Shown here one piece after another: positions 1-11,157 of a DNA stretch of 64,000 nucleotides. A program made the translations under genes and the position numbers. This DNA comes from Morchella semilibera (lineage: Eukaryota > Ascomycota > Pezizomycetes > Pezizales > Morchellaceae), in contig WBVU01000003.1 in the NCBI GenBank assembly GCA_009192285.1, positions 4,557,973 to 4,621,972 of the forward strand, in the 5' to 3' direction. The notes under the pieces were generated by a model. The model made no database searches, was not told the origin of the DNA, and saw only the letters and a program-made list of their open reading frames with translations. The first letter of the stretch is position 1. Each line of letters opens with the position of its first letter.

Positions 1-316
1 CTTCCTGTCATCTCAGTATATAGGATTATACTCCTATTCCCAAGTCATAGTTTCTCACCTCCAAAATCTCGTCCTCTTTAAGGGAAAGACTCATAGTACC
101 TCTCATCGTTCTCGTGGAGGTCCATCTGGTCTTCATTCTTTCTGTCCTGTGCACTTGTGCCTTTGGCCTTGCCTTGGCCTTCACCGGTGCTTGTACTTGT
201 GCCTGCCCTGCGTTGTTCTTGTCTTCATAGGTCTCCTCGTCACACTGGCTGTACTCCTCGAGTCCTTCTGCGTCATCATTGTCATCTTCTACTTTACGTC
301 AGATTCCTCCGTCACA
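1..316 (+). mobile_element. LTR family A fragment (Ty3/Gypsy-type), cut by window edge
   Basis: Matches the 3' half of the most abundant LTR here (family A). In the sense direction the family starts TGTCCCGGCGTCTTGG, has a pyrimidine-rich stretch near TTAAATAGCGG, and ends GTTACTCCGTCACA; full copies are about 600-635 bp. The sense direction is inferred from the AT-rich box followed by the CT-rich tract, as in families C and D. Fossil. Confidence 0.75.
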
Positions 317-603
317 GAGTATATTCCTATCTACCGAGATGATAGGAAGACGAGACAGAGAGAAAAGAAAGAAAGAACTAAGAAAAATATCTATACCAAC
401 TATTCAACACCTCTCCTCCACCAGTCCGCTATGACTCATACATCAGCCCCTAGAAGGCTATAGAAATCCGTCACAACCACACCTCGTATTCCTACCCCCA
501 ATGACGATACCCCTCTTTAGCACACTCCTTCCTCACTTAGCAATACCCAAGCAATCACAACAGGACTTTGACCACTAAACCCTCGGGACTGATACTAAGA
601 CGC
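317..603 (-). mobile_element. LTR family A fragment, antisense
   Basis: Directly abuts the preceding fragment and matches the other half of family A in reverse orientation, giving a back-to-back junction. Fossil piece without target duplication. Confidence 0.6.
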
Positions 604-691
604 CAGGAAATATAGGAATATAATACCTTTGAAATTTATAACTATCTCGTCTTCCAAACTCGTCTTTATAGAAGGTAATTATATAGTATTT

Positions 692-876
692 CCTGTCCCG
701 GTGTCATTACTAAGACTTTATTTGTCTCCTGATGTCTCCTGAATCTCAGGAGACTCAAAGAATACCCAGGAATCTCAGGAGACTCTCAGGAGACCTGGGA
801 GACTGTTGGGAGACTCCAGTCACAAGTTGAGTTTGCTGATGGTATTGGCATCGGTCCCGAGGGTTCCGTAGTTGAA
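692..876 (+). mobile_element. LTR family A 5' end, split by a MITE and cut by another LTR
   Basis: Starts TGTCCCGG and continues after the MITE with GGCATCGGTCCCGAGGG, the normal start of family A, before a second LTR begins. Fossil. Confidence 0.6.
705..841 (+). mobile_element. CATCAG MITE, 137 bp
   Basis: Slightly mutated left end (CATTACTAAGACTT), ends TTGCTGATG. Flanked by GT on both sides. Removing it and one GT restores the start of LTR family A. Confidence 0.85.
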
Positions 877-1482
877 TGTAACGGAGTAACCTGACGCAAA
901 GTAGAAGATGACAATGATGACGCAAAAGGACTCGAAGAGTACAGCCTACGCGATGAGGAGACCGACGAACACAAGAAAAACACCAGGCAGGCACAAGCAC
1001 AGGCACCGGCAAAGGCAAAGGCAATGGCAAAGACACAAGAGCGCAGGGCAGAGGGAGTGAGGACCTGATGGACCTCAACAGGAACAATGAGAGGTATTAT
1101 GGCTTTCCTCTTTAGAGGACAGAATCTTAGTTATGAGGAGCTATGACTTAGGAATAGGAGTAGATTCCTATATACTAGTACCGAGATAACAGGAAGATAA
1201 CTTGAAGACAGAGAGAAAAGAAAGAAAGAACTAAGAAAAACATCTATATCTGCTATTTAACACCTCTCCTCCAACAGTCCACTATAAGGCGCACATCAGT
1301 ACATAGAAACCCATAGAAACCCATCTCATCTACACTTCGTATTCCTCCCCACCATCTCTGCTATTTGCATTACAAACCTATCATGCAATTGAACCTCCTA
1401 GAACCCAATTATGACACCCCTCTTTAGCACACTCCTTCTTCGACTACCGAACCCTCGGAACCGATACCAACATGCCGGGACA
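877..1482 (-). mobile_element. LTR family A, near full length
   Basis: 606 bp from TGTAACGGAGTAACC to GCCGGGACA on the plus strand, so antisense. No 5-bp target duplication is visible. Inserted within the 5' end of another family A LTR. Fossil. Confidence 0.7.
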
Positions 1483-1900
1483 AAGGTGTGGCAATAATAG
1501 GTTTTCGATGAGATTCTATGGATGAAGGTATGAGTCATAGTGGACTGATGGAGGAGAGTGTTAAATAGCGCGGGAGGATTTTCTCTTAAGTTATTCCTTT
1601 CGTTTCTTTCCGTCTCGTCTTCCTGTTATCTCGGTATATAGGAATATACTCCTATCCAAAGAACCATATTTTCCCGCCTCCAAACTCGTCTTCGCAGAAG
1701 GCAACCTTATATTCTCTTTTGATACTCGCTTTGGGCCTTACTTAGTCCTAGCTTCCCCTGTCCTATTCTGCGCCCCCTACCTCTGCCCTAGCCTTTGCCC
1801 TTGCCGGTGCCTACACTTACGTCTGCCGGACTCTCTTCTCTTCCTCGTTGATGTCCTCGTTGTACTGGCTGTACTCCTCGAGCTCTCTTGCGTCATCATT

Positions 1901-2149
1901 CATCAGCAAACTCAACTTGTGACTGTAGTCTCCCAACAGTCTCCCGGGTCTCCTGAGAGTCTCCTGAGACTCCTGGATATCTTTTGAGTCTCATGAGGCT
2001 CAGGAGACATCAGGAGACAAATGAAGTCTTGCTGATGGAGTCTCCCAATAGTCTCCCAGGTCTCCTGAGAGTCTCCCGAGACTCTTGCATATTTTTTGAG
2101 TCTCCTGAGGCTCAGGAGACATCAGGAGACAAATGAAGTCTTGCTAATG
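1901..2149 (-). mobile_element. CATCAG MITE tandem dimer
   Basis: A complete 137-bp unit (1901-2037) is followed without spacer by a second unit lacking its first ~25 bp. The pair is flanked by TT on both sides, and the LTR reads through when it is removed, so it seems to have inserted as one composite. Confidence 0.8.
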
Positions 2150-2177
2150 TTGTCATCTGTTACGTTGCGCTCGGTTA

Positions 2178-2314
2178 CATCAGCAAACTCACCTTGTGAC
2201 TGGAGTCTTCCAGCAGTCTCCCAAGTCTCCTGAGAGGCTCCTGAGACTCCTGGATATTTTTTGAGTCTCCTGAGCCTCAGGAGACATCGGGAGACAAATG
2301 AAGTCTTGCTGATG
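2178..2314 (-). mobile_element. CATCAG MITE, 137 bp
   Basis: Complete copy flanked by TA/TA. The LTR around it reads CGGTTACTCCGTCACA when the insert and one TA are removed, the usual LTR end: a direct empty-site match. Confidence 0.92.
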
Positions 2315-2324
2315 TACTCCGTCA

Positions 2325-3540
2325 CATTTCCCTATGTTTGCTTAGGGTCCTTATCTGGTCCTCACCGTCCAAGCCATTCTCGTTCTTATCTTTGCCTTTG
2401 CCCTGCGTTTCCGCTAGACCTGTCTGTGCCCCTCGATCTTGTCTGCGTCATTATCTTCATCTATCGCTCACATCAGCAAGACCTCATTTGTCTCCTGATG
2501 TCTCCTGAGCCTCAGGAGACTCAAAAAATATCCGAGGGTCTCAGGAGACTCTCAGGAGACCCGGGAGACTGTTAGGAGACTCCAGTTACAAGTTGAGTTT
2601 GCTGATGCAGCCTCTTCTAGTCACTCCGTCTAACGGGGCGGGGTCGGGTCCGAGTCAGGGATAGGGCAGGATAGATTTAGGGGCAGAGACAGGGAAGGGG
2701 TCAGCTCAGGAGATACCCGAGGTGAAACAGGTTCAGGTTCAGATTCAGGTTTACTAGGTCCAGATTCAGGAATGAGGCGGAGACAGAAGGGCCTAACCCA
2801 AAGTAATGTATTGCTAACAGAAAGAAGACGTTGCCTAGAGAGGCAGAAACATAGGAAAGAACGAGCACTATATATACAACTATCTCCTCCCACCGATGAC
2901 TCATACCATAGAATCCTATAGAAACTTTTATACTCCTGTAATATACACGCTATTCCCAATAACCCCAATTCTATCCCGTTACTACTCAATCCTTCCTAGC
3001 GCTTACATTCCATTACCCGAGCTCCTTCCTAACCCGTCATTCTACTTCCGATATCAACCGATACTATCCAACAACCCTGTTCCGAAGGCGCCTCGACAGA
3101 AGGCGAGGTGCAGAAGGTGGAGCCGTGATACTCCGTCATATTCTTTAGTACTTTTCTTCTTTTCTTTATGACTCGTTTTTCTGTTATCTCAATACATAGA
3201 AACACACTCCTATCAATTGCCATAGTTGTCTCGTCTACAAACTCGCCTTCACAAAACGTGATACTATAGTTACTCCCTATCCTCACCCAGGGTCCTTAAC
3301 TGGTCCTCACTTTCCCTGCCCTGTTTTTCTCCTTGCCTTTGAATTCGTTGCTGCCTTGCACTTCCATTAGTCCTGACTATGCCCCTCGACCTCGTCTGCA
3401 TCATCATCTTCATCTGTCACCCAGTTACTTCCAGTTACTTCATCATAGTTTCATTTTTATTCTCGTTTCACTCTGTGATAACCAGGCGGTAGGCGTTTTT
3501 CTTTTAAGGGAATAGGTTTTGTTCACACCTTAGCGTCTCC
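2325..3540. mobile_element. Degraded LTR remnants (families B/E)
   Basis: Two pieces resemble the 3' part of family B (2,315-2,470 and about 3,120-3,460, sense plus). Between them, about 2,630-3,130, lies an antisense LTR-like body with a TATATATA box and an ATGACTCATACCATAG motif shared with other LTRs here. Boundaries are unclear. No gene seen. Fossils. Confidence 0.45.
2471..2607 (+). mobile_element. CATCAG MITE, 137 bp
   Basis: Complete, flanked by CA/CA, inside degraded LTR sequence. Confidence 0.9.
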
Positions 3541-5564
3541 CTGCATGCAATATTCTTGTACCTAGAACACAATGGAATTATGGCTTAAAAAAAGAAATCG
3601 GAATTGTATAAAATGGGTATTATTAGGTAAACTGCCATCGCGACTGTATCAAGTACATACCTTACAAAAGCGTGGTACTCCGAAAAAGAACACGAAAAGG
3701 CCTTTAAAGGATGAAAGTCGTCGGCGCGTTCCGGGTTTTACAGCGATGGGAGAAAGGCTGCCCCAGCCCATAGGACTCGTATCATACTTCTACAATAATT
3801 TCCCCCATCGCTGTATGGAGACGCAGGTGCAGTGGGGAACTTAGGGGTATGGGTCAAAAAGGACGGGAAGCATCTTTAGTCATTTTAGTACTGAATTAGC
3901 GCGAATCCAAAGCCACAGTAGCTACATGTACTGTAATTACTTATCGGCCGGTGATTTTTTGCTGAGGTTGTTAGTCCAGGTCAGGAATGTCGACCGGCTG
4001 ACTCCCAAACTACTGCTAACTCATGGACTGACTAATTGCTTGAGCCCAGTGACCGTTCTCAGGAACGACCTGTGCGCAGTTACTAGGCAGATCGGTACCA
4101 AACAGAGATGAAGAAGAGTTTCAATAGTTTAGTGTAGTAGGTGTATGTAAACGCTACAGCATGAGCTTCGCAAATCACTTAGAAATCATGTAGCGGAATG
4201 TTTTTCTGTCGCAACCTGGATAAACATATATAACTCAAATCTACAGCCTGTTTCACTGGGTAGCCTCCGTGACCTTTTCTCTATTCTCTGCCCAGTGCAG
4301 CAGGTCTGGAACCCCAGCTCATTTGGGACCACCAGCGGAAACCATCTGTAATCCACCCAAAACCAACCCGCACCAGCAGGAAGACCTAGACTCACCTAAC
4401 AGCGGAAACAAATAGAAGACGGTACAAATAGCTCAGACAGCGCTCAACAGAGAAGATCCATTGGCAGTACCCCCCCATCGTCCTGGAAGACAATCCTGCG
4501 GCATCTGTGGAATATACGGGCACAGGAGAGGTACCTGCCCCCAAAGAATAGACCTCAGATAGGTTTTCAACCTATATGTCATGGGTCGAAAGTCGCGGGT
4601 TAGAGGGGTCGCAGAACTCACGGTTTAGGTTGTGAAGTTTGTAGTAATAGCTTGTCCTATAGAATAATTAGTACTTTGATTTTTTGAAATCAATTGTGCT
4701 TACCTTGAGTTCATGAGGAGACGTTGGGGGGAGGGGACGTGCTGCTGTGTCGGATGGTAAATACATGTATGTCTCAAAAGTTGATTGTATTGAAAACCTT
4801 TTCTCATACCTTTATACCTTTATAAAGCGATTCTCCTTATAAAAGGTACCCCTATAGGGCGATTAGACTGTATGTAGGTGCTTTACATGTAGTCACCTCT
4901 TTAATAACCTACCACCTGATCTCAGGTGTCTCCGGCAAACAACCCCCCACCACCCACCACATACTACAGCCCTCGATTTGAGCATCTACAACGAGGAACT
5001 GATTTGAGGCTGTCGAATCCCCCCATGTAAGTCCTCAGCTCGTTGGTTGTGCTACCTCCTTCCTTTCATCATCATCACCCGCTGCAACATCCCATCCCCA
5101 AAGTGAATGATACCCCTCAGGTGCTGCCCGGTACTACCTAACGTGTACTGACTGCCCCTCCTTTTCGTCATTCCCAGAACCTGATCATATTAACAACTTC
5201 CGCTCCCACCTTATTCTCTCTCCGCCCCTCCATCTCCCTAAATCTTTGCGCTCATAATTCTGCTCTCTTTCTCACTTCGATCTGTCCCTCGCCTGCAGAG
5301 GATGACCTTAACAAATAAACCACTCTCACCCTAACAAGTACTAGTTGTACGGGAGCTTCACGCTAAAAACGGCAACAACAACGACGCTAACCGCCAATAA
5401 CCAGCCGTGCAAATCGCCCCTGCTCGCCCCCCCGAGAGAAAAAAAATTTACGACCAGGCAAAAGCGGATAGGAACTATTTAAGCTCATCAGCCCACCAGC
5501 ACTTTGCCTAGAAAGTGGTAATATCGAAAAGATAGTAGTTGTGTCTTTATTTCAAGACGATGGG
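3541..5564. other. Intergenic region upstream of ATG101
   Basis: No gene or repeat family recognised. Short open frames (for example 3,572-3,844 plus, 90 codons) show no motif or coding signature. The last few hundred bases before ATG101 are pyrimidine-rich (about 5,040-5,290) and probably hold its promoter. Confidence 0.5.
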
Positions 5565-6434
5565 ATGGAACGGCCGCCCGTCTTCTCACTGGAGGTTCTC
5601 GCCGACCGGGCGCTCGTGAAAGATATCGTCAAAGGTATTTTCCCTTCCACTCCTTTGTTAATTTCATTCTTCTATTTCTCGCGCTTTAGGTTGAGCGCAC
5701 GCTAATAGCCACCATTTTGTCCTTGTTAAGGTGTCATCTCTACTATATTCTTCCATCGTTTCTTCCCAATAGTTCGTCCGAAAACTCGAGACCTGCTCGA
5801 CCTCACATTGGTATGTACGCCGCAGCGGAAATAAGAGTGCACAAATCTTACCAACAAGCAGCCTGCAGTGGATGATACCGAACTCGAGGAGCTCATAGAT
5901 GAGCGCACGAATGTACTCATCAAGGCTATTGAAGCCTCCGCCAGTAACGGGTCAAAGCCCCACCGGGGGCAATTAGCAGGTGGGTAAACGTCACCTCTTT
6001 GGGTTCTTTCAGTGGGTGTTTGTAGTAGTTGCTTCACAGTTGTGCTAAAAATTTCTTTTTTGCTCCTTTACAGTCGAGTTCTACGAGAGAAGACCAAAAA
6101 AGGCGTGGTTTTCTAAGGCGGAGGAAAAGGTTTGCTGGGAGCAGTGGCTACTTAATGTCACGCTTGTCACAATTAAGACCGACTCTGGTAGGATAATCCT
6201 CTATCTAATTAATCATTAAAGCGGTGTTTGTTGACTTCCCCCCTAGACCGCGCAAGGGCCCGAGCATCGCTTGAACACCATCTCCAAAAAACGTTACTCG
6301 AGATCATTACCACAGCCAGTCTACGGAAGGACCATATTCCCCCAATAACCACAAACGATTCAAACCCGTTCCCTTACCAGATAATAGTTTCGCCAAAGGG
6401 TGAGACATGGGGAGCACGAATGGGAATCTTTTGA
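5565..6434 (+). CDS. ATG101: Atg101, autophagy-initiation HORMA protein
   Basis: Five exons: 5565-5634, 5731-5810, 5862-5979, 6074-6187 and 6247-6434; introns of 96, 51, 94 and 59 bp. The spliced frame is continuous at 189 codons plus stop, close to the family length. Atg101 pairs with Atg13 through HORMA domains in the Atg1/ULK kinase complex at the phagophore assembly site; it occurs in filamentous fungi and fission yeast but not in budding yeast. Family hallmarks seen: TIFFHRFFPIVRPKTRDLLD after the first intron, a DERTNVLIKAIE helix, FYERRPKKAWF with Trp101-Phe102 in the position of the WF finger, VCWEQW, and the C-terminal block HIPPIT...NPFPYQI ending WGARMGIF. The start is the ATG giving MERPPVFSLEVLADR; an in-frame alternative upstream was not found. 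It is isolated between repeat blocks and looks intact. Confidence 0.93.
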
Positions 6435-6732
6435 ATTGCAGTAGAGAGTAATTAAGAAAGAAGGAGGGGGAAAGAAATTGTGGGGATGGGGAATTGGCGT
6501 AGAGGAAGATATGCTGCATTGGCACGCATATGTTTATGAACGATAGACTGGGGTATCGGAGTTTCGGCGTTTTGGGGAGAGGGGCGGGAGGGGGATTGGG
6601 GAGGGGGGGAGGTAGTAAAACTTCATACAGGCTTTATTTTTCTTACCTTTACTGCAGAGTATATACCCTAAAAGCCATTCATGTACATGTATCACTAGTT
6701 TCAAATCGTTAATCGAACGAAACGTAGTTAAG

Positions 6733-6787
6733 AGGAAAGAAAAGAAAAGAAAGAAAAGAAAAGAAAAGAGAAAAGAAAAGAAAAAGG
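6733..6787. repeat. Purine microsatellite (GAAAA/GAAA)n
   Basis: Tandem AAAAG and AAAG units downstream of ATG101. The minus-strand reading frame over it is low complexity and not credible. Confidence 0.85.
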
Positions 6788-7583
6788 GCCCATTTTGCTG
6801 CAGGGCGCCCATTGTGATGGTGCCTAAGTACCCGAGAGGCGATGCCTGCATACTGGACGCACATGGTTACTTGTGTCTGCCCTATGTACTACAGTGTGAA
6901 GGGTAAGTGAGTACCTTTGACATCGTAGTATAGTCGCGCTCAAAAAGTTTTGTCCGTTTCACCAGCTTGACGACCACGGACCACACCCGGACATCCACAA
7001 AAAGGTCAACTGACAATATCCTTGATAGTAGTATTTAATAAAACATCAGGATATTAAATATGTGACTAGGTTTTGCTGTTCCCTCCAACTAATGCCAGAA
7101 AAAACACTTTTATTTTTGGTGAGGAATTTACCCACTTGATTACCTTTATATAGAAAAATTAGTTATGGTGCAGTAAATGTGTCAAAAGTGATTTTACCAA
7201 CGGTGGTAAATTATTTTACCACCAGTGGTGAAAATAATACTAGCATTTATAACTTAAAATAGATAAAAGTACAGATTTTTTAGCCAAAAGGGGGGTATGT
7301 AATGCCAATATATATGAACATTGTCCATCAATAAGGAATTTGACTTTCAGTGGAAAGTCATTTTATCACCTGTGGCAGCTATTTTACCAACAGCTTGACT
7401 GTAAAACTGTTGGTATTAATAATAATTCAAAATAAAGATTGAAAGTATGTATTTATATTGGAACAAGGGCTGAAATTCAGTGCTTATGCCATCAGTAATA
7501 TATGATTTACCACTCGATAAATTGCCTCTTGCCATTTGAAGTTGTAATAAGGAGTTTAGCTTCATTATAAGGTAGTTCCTATA

Positions 7584-7720
7584 CATCAGCAAACTCAACT
7601 TGTGACTGGAGTCTCCCAACAGTCTCCCGGGTCTCCTGAGAGTCTCCTGCGACCCCCGGATATCTTTTGAGTCTCCTGAGGCTCAGGAGACATCAGGAGA
7701 CAAATGAAGTCTTGCTGATG
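7584..7720 (-). mobile_element. CATCAG MITE, 137 bp
   Basis: Complete copy in AT-rich DNA, flanked by TA/TA. Confidence 0.92.
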
Positions 7721-8111
7721 TATTAAAAATCAAGAAACTTTGATAGTAGATTAATAGATGTTTATTCTATAGTTCTTATATAAAAATCACACAATCATTA
7801 TCAAAATAATATTAAGTTATAAACAAAGGGCACTTTATATTAAATGTTTATTTTAAATAATAAACCGAATAAAGTCAGAGAGTAAATACATTTGGTACCA
7901 AAAGGAAATAGGGGGTTTCTGATTGTAAATAATAGATATTTTATACCTTAGTTACATATTTAATTTACTTATACCCTATTTAACACTACTATATCCTATC
8001 TATCAAATTTGTTATCATTCGATTTCTCCGTTAGTATTTGTGGTGTGTCATTGTCATAACTCAACTTCTTGTGCCTCGCCTCCCACTAAGGCACCTCAGA
8101 AGCAGGGTTGT

Positions 8112-8885
8112 TGTGACAGAGTATCCTGAGGTAAAGTAGAGGATGACAATGATGACGCAGAAGGCTTTGAGGAGTACAGGCAATGCGACGAGGAGAACAA
8201 CGAAGACAGGGACAACGCCGGGCTGGAGCAAGCACAGGCACCTACGAAGGCAAAGGCAAGGGCAAAGGCAAGGGCAAAGGCACAAGGACTCAGAGCATAG
8301 AGATTGAGGACCAGATGGACCTCAACGAGAACGATATCAGCAAGACTTCATTTGTCTCCTGATGTCTCCTGAGCCTCAGGAGACTCAAAAGATATTCGGG
8401 AGTCTCAGGAGACGCTCAGGAGACTTGGGAGACTGTTGGGAGACTGCAGTCATAAGTTGAGTTTGTTGATGAAGAGGTGCTATGAGTTTTCCTCTTGAGG
8501 AGGACAAGATTTTAAGGACGAGGTTCTATGGCTTGAGGATAGGGGTAAATTCCTATGTACCAAGATAACAGGAAGACGAGACTAAGAAAAAAGAAAGAAA
8601 GAACTAAGGAAAATATTTATCTCTGCTATTTAACACTTCTCTCCTGCCAGTCCGCTATGACTCATACATCGACTCATAGAAACCCATAGGAATCCATCGC
8701 AGCCATACCTCATATTCCTCACCACCATTTCAGCTATTTACATTACAAATCCATCATGCCATCGAACCTCCTAAAACCCAATGACGACACCCTCTCCTCA
8801 GGACACCCCTTCCTCGCTTAGCTATACCATCATAACTACGCTTCGACTACCGAACCCTCGGGACCGATGTTAAGACACCGAGACA
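8112..8885 (-). mobile_element. LTR family A with internal MITE
   Basis: Plus-strand reading begins TGTGACAGAG and ends GACACCGAGACA, so antisense. Interrupted by one MITE. Probably the 3' LTR of a deleted minus-strand Gypsy element whose other LTR lies at 9,636-10,268. Fossil. Confidence 0.7.
8335..8471 (+). mobile_element. CATCAG MITE, left end eroded
   Basis: Left terminus reads TATCAGCAAG, right end GTTGATG. Compared with uninterrupted LTRs (CGATGAGAGGT), the target duplication was probably GA, but about three bases are lost on the left. Confidence 0.75.
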
Positions 8886-9635
8886 GATAAGGTCCCCTAC
8901 TAGGCTATAGCTCCTGATAGGCTGAGGTTTCGAAGGATAATGAAGGTGAAGTGGTTGTTGAAGTTCAGAGCTATGTTCGAGATCACTTGAAGGTTGTCAG
9001 GAAGGTTCCTCGTATCCAACATATTTAACTAAATACTCCACCCGTCGTCTCCTCTTTCTAGAATCTAATATCTCTGCAACCTCCTATTCAATTTTTCCCT
9101 CAACTTTCACAGGTCGGGGTGGTTCAACAATTTGCCCAGGGACAGGATCGTTGAACGCTAGTGATAACAGTAAAACATTTAATACTGGATAGATTTTCAT
9201 GGAAGCAGGTAAGTCCAACTCGTAGGTATAGGGGCTTACAATTCGTTTAATCAAATAGAGACCAAGTTGTCTCAGTCCAATTTCTGCGAGGGTCGCTTTA
9301 TTTCGATAATTCGAGTAGAAAGCTACGGGATCGCGAACGGCGTAACAGAGTGCTGGAGTATGGTATAGATTCGCTATTTCCTCCTGTACCTTCTGAGCCC
9401 AAAATATTTCGCTCTTAAGAAAATCAAAGACTTGTGACGTCCATCAGCAAGACTTCATTTGTCTCCTGATGTCTCCTAAGCCTCAGGAGTCTCAAAAATA
9501 TCCAAGAGTCTCAGGAGACTCTCAGGAGACCCAGGAGAGTGTTGGGAGACTCCAGTTGAAGTTGAGTTTGCTGATGTCTCCTGTACCAACCCATTAGCCT
9601 GGTCCTCATTTACTGTTTGTCCATGTTGTAATGGC
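8886..9635 (-). mobile_element. Ty3/Gypsy Pol 3'-end remnant
   Basis: Minus-strand piece resembling the integrase C-terminus and chromodomain-type tail of Ty3/Gypsy Pol (a VEYLVKYVGYEEPS-like stretch near 9,000-9,060). It is closely similar to 53,563-54,395. It lies between two same-orientation family A LTRs, so this is probably a large internal deletion. A MITE sits inside it. Broken, several disruptions, old. Confidence 0.55.
9442..9576 (+). mobile_element. CATCAG MITE, 135 bp
   Basis: Complete apart from a 2-bp loss; flanked by TC/TC. This non-TA duplication is diagnostic for the family. Confidence 0.9.
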
Positions 9636-10268
9636 TGTAACGGGGTAACCCGACGCAAAGTAGAAGATGACAATGATGACGCAAAGGGACTCAAGGAGCA
9701 TAGCCTACGCGACGAGGAGACCGACGAAGACAGGAACAACGCCAGGCAGGCACAAGCACAGGCACCGGCAAAGGCAAAGGCAAGAGCAAGGGCACAGAAG
9801 TGCAGAGCAGAAAGAGTGAGGGCCGGATGGACCTCAACGATAACAATGAGAGGTACTATGGGTTTTCCCTTTAGGGAGGACAAGATCTTTGAGGACAAGG
9901 AACTATAGCTTGGGAATAGGAGTACATTCCTATGTACCGAGAAGACATGAAGACGAGACAGAGAGAAAAGAAAGAAAGAACCAAGGAAATCATCTATCCC
10001 CGCTATTTAATACCCCTCCTTCACTAGTCCACTATGACTCATATGTCAATTCATAGAAACCCGTAGAAACCCATCGCAACCACACCTCATATTCCTACCC
10101 ACTATCTCTGCTATTTACATTACAAATTCATCACACCATCGAACCTCCTAGAATCCAATGACGACGCCCCCTCCTTAACTCACCCCCTCCTTGCTTAACA
10201 TTACTCTAACAATCATAACAGCGCTTCGACTACTGAACTCTCGGGACCGATGCCAAGACGCTGGGACA
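9636..10268 (-). mobile_element. LTR family A
   Basis: 633 bp, antisense, from TGTAACGGGGTAACCC to CGCTGGGACA. Pairs in orientation with the LTR ending at 8,885. Fossil. Confidence 0.72.
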
Positions 10269-10803
10269 AACAGGATCAGTTCAATACGCGAATTGAGCTT
10301 TCTTATTGCGACCAGATTTCCTTACTGTAATCAATACACTCTATTATGCAAAGATTTTCTTCTCGTTCAACTTCAAACTGTAACGGGATTACATATACCT
10401 GGTTCACGAAATTCATCAATACTTTTCCTATTAATTATAGGATATCAGCTTGCTAAATGGCTGGATGAGAGTAGCTACCTGTACTAATCATCTAGCAAGA
10501 CGGTTAGTTGTTTGATAATGTAGCGGTAGTTCAAGAGCTAGTCGACGGGCACCACCAAATACCGATGAGCCTCTAGAATAATCTATTGGTATTGATCTAG
10601 ATATTTGATCTATAACCAAGAAATCATACTGTGGGATCCGTATAGGGAAGAGTAGGAGGTTTTTGTGAGCCATCGATTATCAGGATAAATTTGTTTGTAA
10701 CTTCAACTAGGAAAACTATAGAGATCTTACGAACTTATAGCAAAAGTCCAACAGAAGAATATCACCACAAAGACCTTTCAGACAGAGTTGGGACATGTTC
10801 CCA
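10269..10803 (-). mobile_element. Possible Gypsy internal remnant
   Basis: Minus-strand sequence with short Gypsy-like stretches directly outside an LTR; homology is weak and the assignment rests mainly on position. Nothing else is recognised here. It ends where the Plavaka element begins. Confidence 0.3.
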
Positions 10804-11155
10804 CATCAGCAAGCTTGCAGTTGTCTCTGGGCGCATAACCCTCCGCCCTGGCGCAAACTTTGTGGTTACCCTTCGCTAGGTGCCACCCTGGGAATCACCC
10901 TGCGCCCGGCTCCCTCCTAGGAATCGTTCTGCGTCAGGTGTTATCCCGTGAATTATTCTGCGCCAGGCGCCATTGTCTGGGATATTCTGCGCTAGGCGCT
11001 ATCCTCTGAAATATTCTGCGCTAGGCGCCCTCTTCTTTTTCTCCATTCACGCCAGGAGATTTCCCGTGTCCCATACGGCACCTGGCGTTCCAGGAGATTT
11101 GGCGATAGCTCCTTTTACTATCGCGAGTCCCTACAAAGTTATAGGTAGCCTATAT
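10804..11155. repeat. Left subterminal repeats of Plavaka-1
   Basis: At least seven degenerate copies of a CTGCGCCAGGCGCC-like motif at roughly 30-45 bp spacing between about 10,835 and 11,095. The same motif in both orientations lies next to the right end. Such arrays are the usual transposase-binding zones of CACTA-type elements (family knowledge); binding here is inferred. Confidence 0.7.
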
Positions 11156-11157
11156 AT

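Larger units (their letters stand above)
1488..2324 (+). mobile_element. LTR family B, carrying MITE insertions
   Basis: Related to family A but with its own body; ends ...CTCCGTCACA. Matches antisense copies near 48,723 and 63,594. Interrupted by a MITE dimer and by a single MITE, each with a 2-bp duplication; without them the 3' end reads continuously against the other B copies. Fossil. Confidence 0.65.
6435..8111. other. AT-rich intergenic region
   Basis: No gene recognised. It contains a purine A/G microsatellite (6,733-6,787), several near-palindromic TTTTACCAnnnnTGGTAAA-like segments between about 7,190 and 7,420, and one MITE. Confidence 0.5.

Noticed and set aside
704-2607. Repeated GTCTCCTGAG/CTCAGGAGAC units as a CRISPR-like array
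   Set aside because: Units are internal palindromes of MITEs with conserved ends and target duplications; there are no equal repeats with unique spacers and no cas genes.
6534-6851. Minus-strand frame of 105 codons with a Phe/Leu-rich stretch
   Set aside because: The hydrophobic stretch is the translation of the A/G microsatellite.
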